Under the pieces are notes generated by a model. That model saw only the letters and a list, made by a program, of their open reading frames with translations, was not told the origin of the DNA and did no database searches. Positions 59,356 to 64,000 of a stretch of 64,000 nt of DNA are shown piece after piece. Source of the stretch: Antilocapra americana (lineage: Eukaryota > Chordata > Mammalia > Artiodactyla > Antilocapridae). Within the stretch, counting starts at the first letter, position 1, and each line of letters starts with the position of its first letter. The DNA is taken from NCBI GenBank assembly GCA_007570785.1, contig ML664174.1, forward strand, positions 2,611,504-2,675,503, written 5' to 3'. The position numbers and the translations under genes are program-made.

Positions 59356-60628
59356 ACAGGCTTGGTTTGTATTGGCCATCTGTGAGCCCACAGGCCTGAG
59401 CTGGAGGCTCTGAGCCCTGGCTGCCTAGCCACCCTCCCTCAAAAGAGCCCCAGAAGCGCCCCTCGCCCATCTCTTGCAGGCAGATGGGAGGGCCACCGGG
59501 GCCTGCACAGCTCCCACTCTTACCGCAAGCCCGCAGGTCCTGCTGCTCCTCCAGGACCCCAGCGGGGAGGAGAGACTGTCAGTGGCCCCAGATCCGCCCA
59601 CCCCGCATAAGCCTCTGTGGCTTCTGGCTGCAGAAGGGCACTCACAACCAGCGGGCCAGGAGGATGCACGGGTATCAGGGAGATTGCTGTTATCACGGGT
59701 ATTGCTGGAGTTGGCAGATTCGGGGGAGGCAGCCCAGGGCCGACATCCAATCCGTGTCATTGGTTTAGGAATGCCGGGGCAGGGGAGGGGGGCAACTGGC
59801 CTTTTGGGGAGGCAACCTGGGCTCGGAACACCCCCGCCCCGGATTGAGCAGCTGTGGATGGGACTTGAGGGCAGTCCTGGGCTGCTCCAGGTGGGCTTCT
59901 GTCTCCCGCGGGGCCGGGGTGCTGACATGGAATGGGGTCTCCTCCTCAAGGCTGGCTGCAACAAGGGGAACCATGAAGCAGCTGGCAGCGCTCCATCCTT
60001 CCAGGAGGTAGGGCCAGACCTTGGTTCCTTGCTTATGTATCTTCTCATCAACTAGGATTGTCATGTGTTAGAAAAACCCAACTTTTCATTTGTTCCTAGG
60101 GAAAAGCCAACTCCACGCAGAAGGAAGGGTTTCTGTGCCCTCTGCTGGTCAACAGAGACTCAGGAACAATCGTCACCCGACTTAGTCTCTGCTTGGGCTG
60201 GAATCTCACCACCCAAGCTCACTGACATTCGCGGGGCAGTGGCCGAAATGCCACAGGTTGTCTGAGTGCCATGTGAGCACCTCTGTCCCCATGAACCATG
60301 TGTTTGGTTCTTGGGAAAGCCCACCGGGCCTGGCCCACCTCCCGGGGTCTTCCTAGGACCCGGGGAAACTGGGAGGCAGGAGCGCTCCAGGACAAACTGC
60401 TAACACTCCTGTGCTCTCTTTAATTGCTTCTCCCTTCAGCTGACACTGTGTGGAACCAGGATAATCAATCTGCAGGTTAGAAGAACAACCACGTTCTCTC
60501 AGGAGATGTTACAGCTCATAAAAAATGTACGGGGCCCGCTCTTGGCTGCGGGTTTTGATTTTTAACTTGTGTTCTGCCGAGTGGCAGTGGTGGTCAAATC
60601 AGCGAGGATGAAGACTTGCGCGGGTGGT

Positions 60629-60766
60629 AGGACTTCCCCAGTGGTCCGGGGTTGACTCTGCGCTTCCACGGCAGGGGGCGTGGGTTCGATCCCTGGTCCG
60701 GGAACTAAGATCCCGCATGAACTAAGATCCTACGTGCCTCTCGGCACAATGAAAAAAAAAAAAAAA
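60629..60766 (+). mobile_element. CHR-type SINE
   Basis: aggacttccccagtggtccg, gtgggttcgatccctggtcc and a poly(A) tail at 60750-60764. Confidence 0.9.
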
Positions 60767-62287
60767 GATTTGTTGTGCAAGAGAGGGGGCAAAGGTGGCA
60801 AGGAGCAAGGGGTTCCTGTCACCCTTCTAGGAAAACACACAGAGAAAAGAGAGGGGCCAAGCCAGACCACTCCCTGGGGCCCTCTGCTTCAGAACCAGGA
60901 GGCCCCACCTTGCATGCATTCTAGAGGCTCTGAGCAAAGAGCTGTCTCCTAGGGGAGTGCCCCACCCTATCCAAATGGAGCCCTGGGCTGCAAACAGCCT
61001 ACAACCAGGAGCCCTGCTGTCTGCCACAAATGCCCCGGCTATGTGGCCTCCAGTGCTTGGAGGTGTTGCCCCTCCCTCGTCTCTCAGGCTCACCCCCCCC
61101 ACCCCAAATGATGAAAGAAGACGTCGACTTGTATGATCACAGACCTCTTTCCTTAAAGGATCCAGGGTGAACTTTCGCTGTGGTGAGAGCAACACCTATG
61201 TCTCTTTGGGGCTTTTCTGCTCTGTATTCTGAAGCGCTGGCAGAGACTGAACCACTTGGCTGGTTAGCTGGCAAGATTTTTCTAGGTGTCATGCAAAAAT
61301 GTCATGCTCTATGTACCCCTTTCACTGGAGAGATGCAAAGGAGCTTGGGGAGACAGACGTGGAGAGGCCTTTGCAGTGTATCCAGTTGAGTCCCCGTTAG
61401 TTTCTCCCTTGCCCTCCCCTGCTCCAAGGCCAGCTGCCTGGGCTTGACCAGTCCAGGGGGAGGAAGGACCATCCCGGCGTGGCCAGCACCACAGATGGGC
61501 AGTGTCCTTGAGCTGTGCATGGCAACGGCCCTGCGTCCAGCCTTCACAGGGACCACAGAGAAGGTGCAGCCACAGGGCCCCTTGAGGAGGCCCTGGGTGA
61601 GGGGTGAGATGCATTCAACTCTGTGCCCTCAGGACCTGGGTCACAGCGGATGCCAAGCTAGTATCTGTGGCCACAGAAATGACTGCAAATGGAGGGGGAG
61701 GAAAGGACCTGGTTCTGGGTGACCCGAGTCCTAAAGTTGTGTGATTTAAAACCAAAGCTTCCCCCATATATTCAATTATGCTGAATATCATAAAAGTAGA
61801 ATTTTGGCTTGCAGAGAGGATTTTAGAAGCTCTGGGGCTACACTTTTTATCTCAGGCTGTTCTATTTCCTTTATCCGCTCTCCTGTCATGGATCAGACGG
61901 ACCCTCTTTAAGTCTGGATTTATGCATTCACGCTGGGGGAGGAGATTAGTTACTGCACGCTCACACCCGCTCACACGCACTGTCTCACCCAGGACTGACT
62001 GCAGCCCTCCTGGAGTGAGGAGCTGGCAGAGTACAGGCGGTGAGGCCGGAGGAGGCGCTGACACCTGCCAGGGACACCCTCCTCCGTGCGCTCTAGGCCT
62101 GAAATGCATGCAGATTTCATGGCCCTGGCTATACTCAGACTGGGCAAGGCAGTGCTGGACCAGTCGCTGTTCCCACCCTGGTGCCCCTCACAAGGACCAG
62201 GATGCTGTGGTCATCCTTCCAAATCTCCACAATGGTGCAGGTGGCTGAGAAATAGCCAGGTTAAGGGAGCCTCTGTACTGCTCCATG

Positions 62288-62485
62288 GGCTATCGGGGTA
62301 GCTCAGTTGGTCAAGAAACCGCCTGCAATAAGGAGACCCAGGTTCAATCCCTGGGTGGGGAAGATCCCCTGGAGAAGGAAATGGCAATCCACTCCAGTAT
62401 TCTTGCCTGGAAAATCCCATGGACAGAGGAGCCTGGCTACAGTCCATGGGGTTGCCCAGAGTTGGACATGACTTCATGACTAAAC
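62288..62485 (+). mobile_element. Bov-tA SINE
   Basis: ggggtagctcagttggtcaa, ggttcaatccctgggtgggg and catggacagaggagcctggc, ending gacatgacttcatgacta. The head is tRNA-like but is not a functional tRNA gene. Confidence 0.93.
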
Positions 62486-63489
62486 CATAAACCACCTACC
62501 ACTCCATCTTAGGGACCCAGTGGACAGGGATGAGCAGGGAGAAGCCCCAGGGCTGGCTCATGGGGACCAAGCTGAGGGTGGGGTTTGAGGCTGAACTAGT
62601 CATACAGAATCTGCCTGCGTACAGCATGCTGGCCACCGAGAGGGTGGTTTCCCACCCAGGACACCTGCAGGCTACAGCCTAGGAGGCTGGTCTGAGCACC
62701 ATCCTGATAAAGAGGTCTAGAGTCAAGCCTTCTATTACAAATACTCAATTAGGAATTGAAGCAAAGAGTAGAATAATGCCTCAGCCCAAGAAAAAAGCTC
62801 TCCTGTGTCATAACCCGAAATCAGATATTCAACGTTATCTGGTTTACAATAGGTACATGGCTGCCTGGAATGGCCTCGCTATTCCAGTTAATCAGCATCT
62901 ACCCATCCTCCCAGGACTGCGTGGTGTGGGAGGGTCCCCCCATCACAGCTCCGCTCTCAGTGTCTTCCAGCTGAGAGCAGCCCCCTCCCTCTTTCTTGTC
63001 TACGTCAGTATCTTGTACACTCTTCAAAGCCCAGCTTATGATGTGCCTACTGTGATAGGATGTTTTGAAAACATTATCAAAATGGTTCTCGGAGTTTACG
63101 CTCATTGATATTCATTTGATGATTTAAGGATTTCTTGTGTGTTTTCCTCAAGGACCGACAACGTTGCTGCAGGCAAAGATCATGCATCTTGTCTTTCTTA
63201 CATCCCCTCAGTAGATTCTTGGGGGCTGGAGACAGCATAGGTGTGTGATAAATATCATTTGATTGATGTATGGGACTGATATGGTCTCCAACTCCAAATA
63301 TATAACATGGATTTTGCACATTAACACTAGAGGACACAGTCTTTTGTCCACAGCATATGGTCTTTTTAAAGTAAAAAAAAATTAATAAAGTCACTCTTTG
63401 GAAAAATGCCATTGGAAGATGGGAATTAACCTTGTATGTAAAAGAGAGCCTGGTGCCAAGAAAACACTGAGATTTCCATCTCATCCACC

Positions 63490-63605
63490 AAGAAGCCATC
63501 ACTTGGCTAAGATGAGTCAGGGTCTTAGATAAGTCACATTTTCTGTATGTCTTTGTTTCTACATCTAATACAACGAAAGCCTGAATAAATCCTGGGTTAC
63601 TCAGT
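63490..63605 (+). repeat. MIR-like remnant (weak)
   Basis: gtcttagataagtcacattt and tgtctttgtttctacatcta resemble the MIR core and 3' half but are diverged. Confidence 0.35.
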
Positions 63606-64000
63606 TTTGCATGATCATGATCCCTACTCCTTTTTACAAGCTCCCTTTCCTTTCTCTTACAATGAACCCCATGATTTGAAAGATTTTTTCCTACTAAACA
63701 GTAACTATCAACACAGTAGTACATTTCCCTCATCTTGATTGCTCATAGACCAACAGAAACTGCATCAAGTGACCAGAGTAACCACTACATGGAGTTGCTA
63801 GAATTCCCCCCAAAAGGAAAAGTATATTTTAATTAGCTTTTATAGTTACGTCTCCAGTTCTTGAACAATATTTACTGTGACTTTTTGAAATTCTGAAGTG
63901 AACCCACTGACCCCTCTTTTTTCTGGTTAGCCTGTCAAGTATTCAGGACCCCAGAGACTGGAAAGTTTTAAAGGGGGAGGTCTCTGAGCTCCCTTTCTGC

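Larger units (their letters stand above)
11836..64000 (-). other. RGS6: RGS6 gene, 3' part (regulator of G-protein signalling 6)
   Basis: This is the 3' portion of a multi-exon gene read right to left. RGS6 belongs to the R7 family (RGS6, 7, 9, 11), which accelerates GTP hydrolysis on Gi/o alpha subunits and works as an obligate complex with Gbeta5. Four exons in one continuous frame encode the C-terminal part of the protein. The residues [20 protein letters not shown] followed by PESEQGRRTSLEKFTRSV and GKSLAGKRLTGLMQSS identify RGS6 rather than RGS7, 9 or 11. The introns are about 17 kb, 4.1 kb and 21.8 kb. The DEP, DHEX and GGL domains and the first RGS-domain exon are not in the window, so the gene continues past the right edge. 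The 3' end is set at a predicted cleavage site just beyond the AATAAA at 11858-11853. In human, RGS6 lies between SIPA1L1 and DPF3 and converges with DPF3; no DPF3 exon was recognised at the left side here. Confidence 0.95.
56095..64000 (-). other. RGS6: RGS6 intron, 3' part (continues past window)
   Basis: This is intronic sequence upstream (in the transcript) of the FWLAVQ exon. It carries MER5A, three Bov-tA copies, a CHR SINE and a MIR-like piece. The expected next exon, ending in ...SEFSSENLR in R7 proteins, was looked for on the minus strand and not seen, so this intron must be longer than 7.9 kb. Open frames at 57.6-58.3 kb (+) and 63.1-63.7 kb (-) have no recognised relatives. Confidence 0.75.

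Overview
The window is nuclear DNA of a bovid ruminant (cattle, buffalo, sheep or goat type). The evidence is dense Bov-tA/Bov-A2 tRNA-derived SINEs, BovB (RTE) LINE copies and CHR-type cetartiodactyl SINEs, together with old L1, L2, MIR and MER5A remnants and a short mariner MITE. I cannot tell the species apart from this sequence alone. No bacterial, viral or CRISPR content was seen.

The one gene I can support is the 3' end of RGS6, a regulator of G-protein signalling of the R7 subfamily, on the minus strand. Four exons are readable, in transcript order: 56094-55908 (most of the RGS domain), 38883-38794 (end of the RGS domain), 34663-34610 (basic C-terminal linker) and 12761-12711 (last 16 codons and TGA). 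A GC-rich 3' UTR follows, with an AATAAA at 11858-11853. All internal junctions have AG acceptors and GT donors, and the reading frame is continuous. The exons for the DEP, DHEX and GGL domains and the start of the RGS domain lie beyond the right edge (>64 kb).

Layout: 1-11.8 kb is intergenic DNA downstream of RGS6, with two old L1 blocks, several SINEs, a (TG)n tract and a GC/CpG-rich LTR-like block at 8.2-8.7 kb. 11.8-12.8 kb is the terminal exon, preceded 40 nt upstream by a (TG)n tract in the transcript. 12.8-34.6 kb is a 21.8 kb intron with SINEs and a small CpG island at 22.3 kb. 34.6-38.9 kb holds two exons separated by 4.1 kb. 38.9-55.9 kb is a 17 kb intron that carries a 2 kb BovB copy with an internal inversion and a 13-bp target duplication. 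56.1-64 kb is intron.

The most interesting points are hypotheses about the RGS6 C-terminus. The 54-nt exon stays open through its donor for 122 more codons, ending in a TAA that overlaps an AATAAA: a candidate alternative terminal exon with a proline-rich tail. The terminal exon's acceptor sits next to a UG repeat. Retention of the intron after the 90-nt exon would add a short hydrophobic tail. I found no clearly new multi-gene system. Most long open frames are SINE/LINE sequence, antisense shadows or frames without an ATG.
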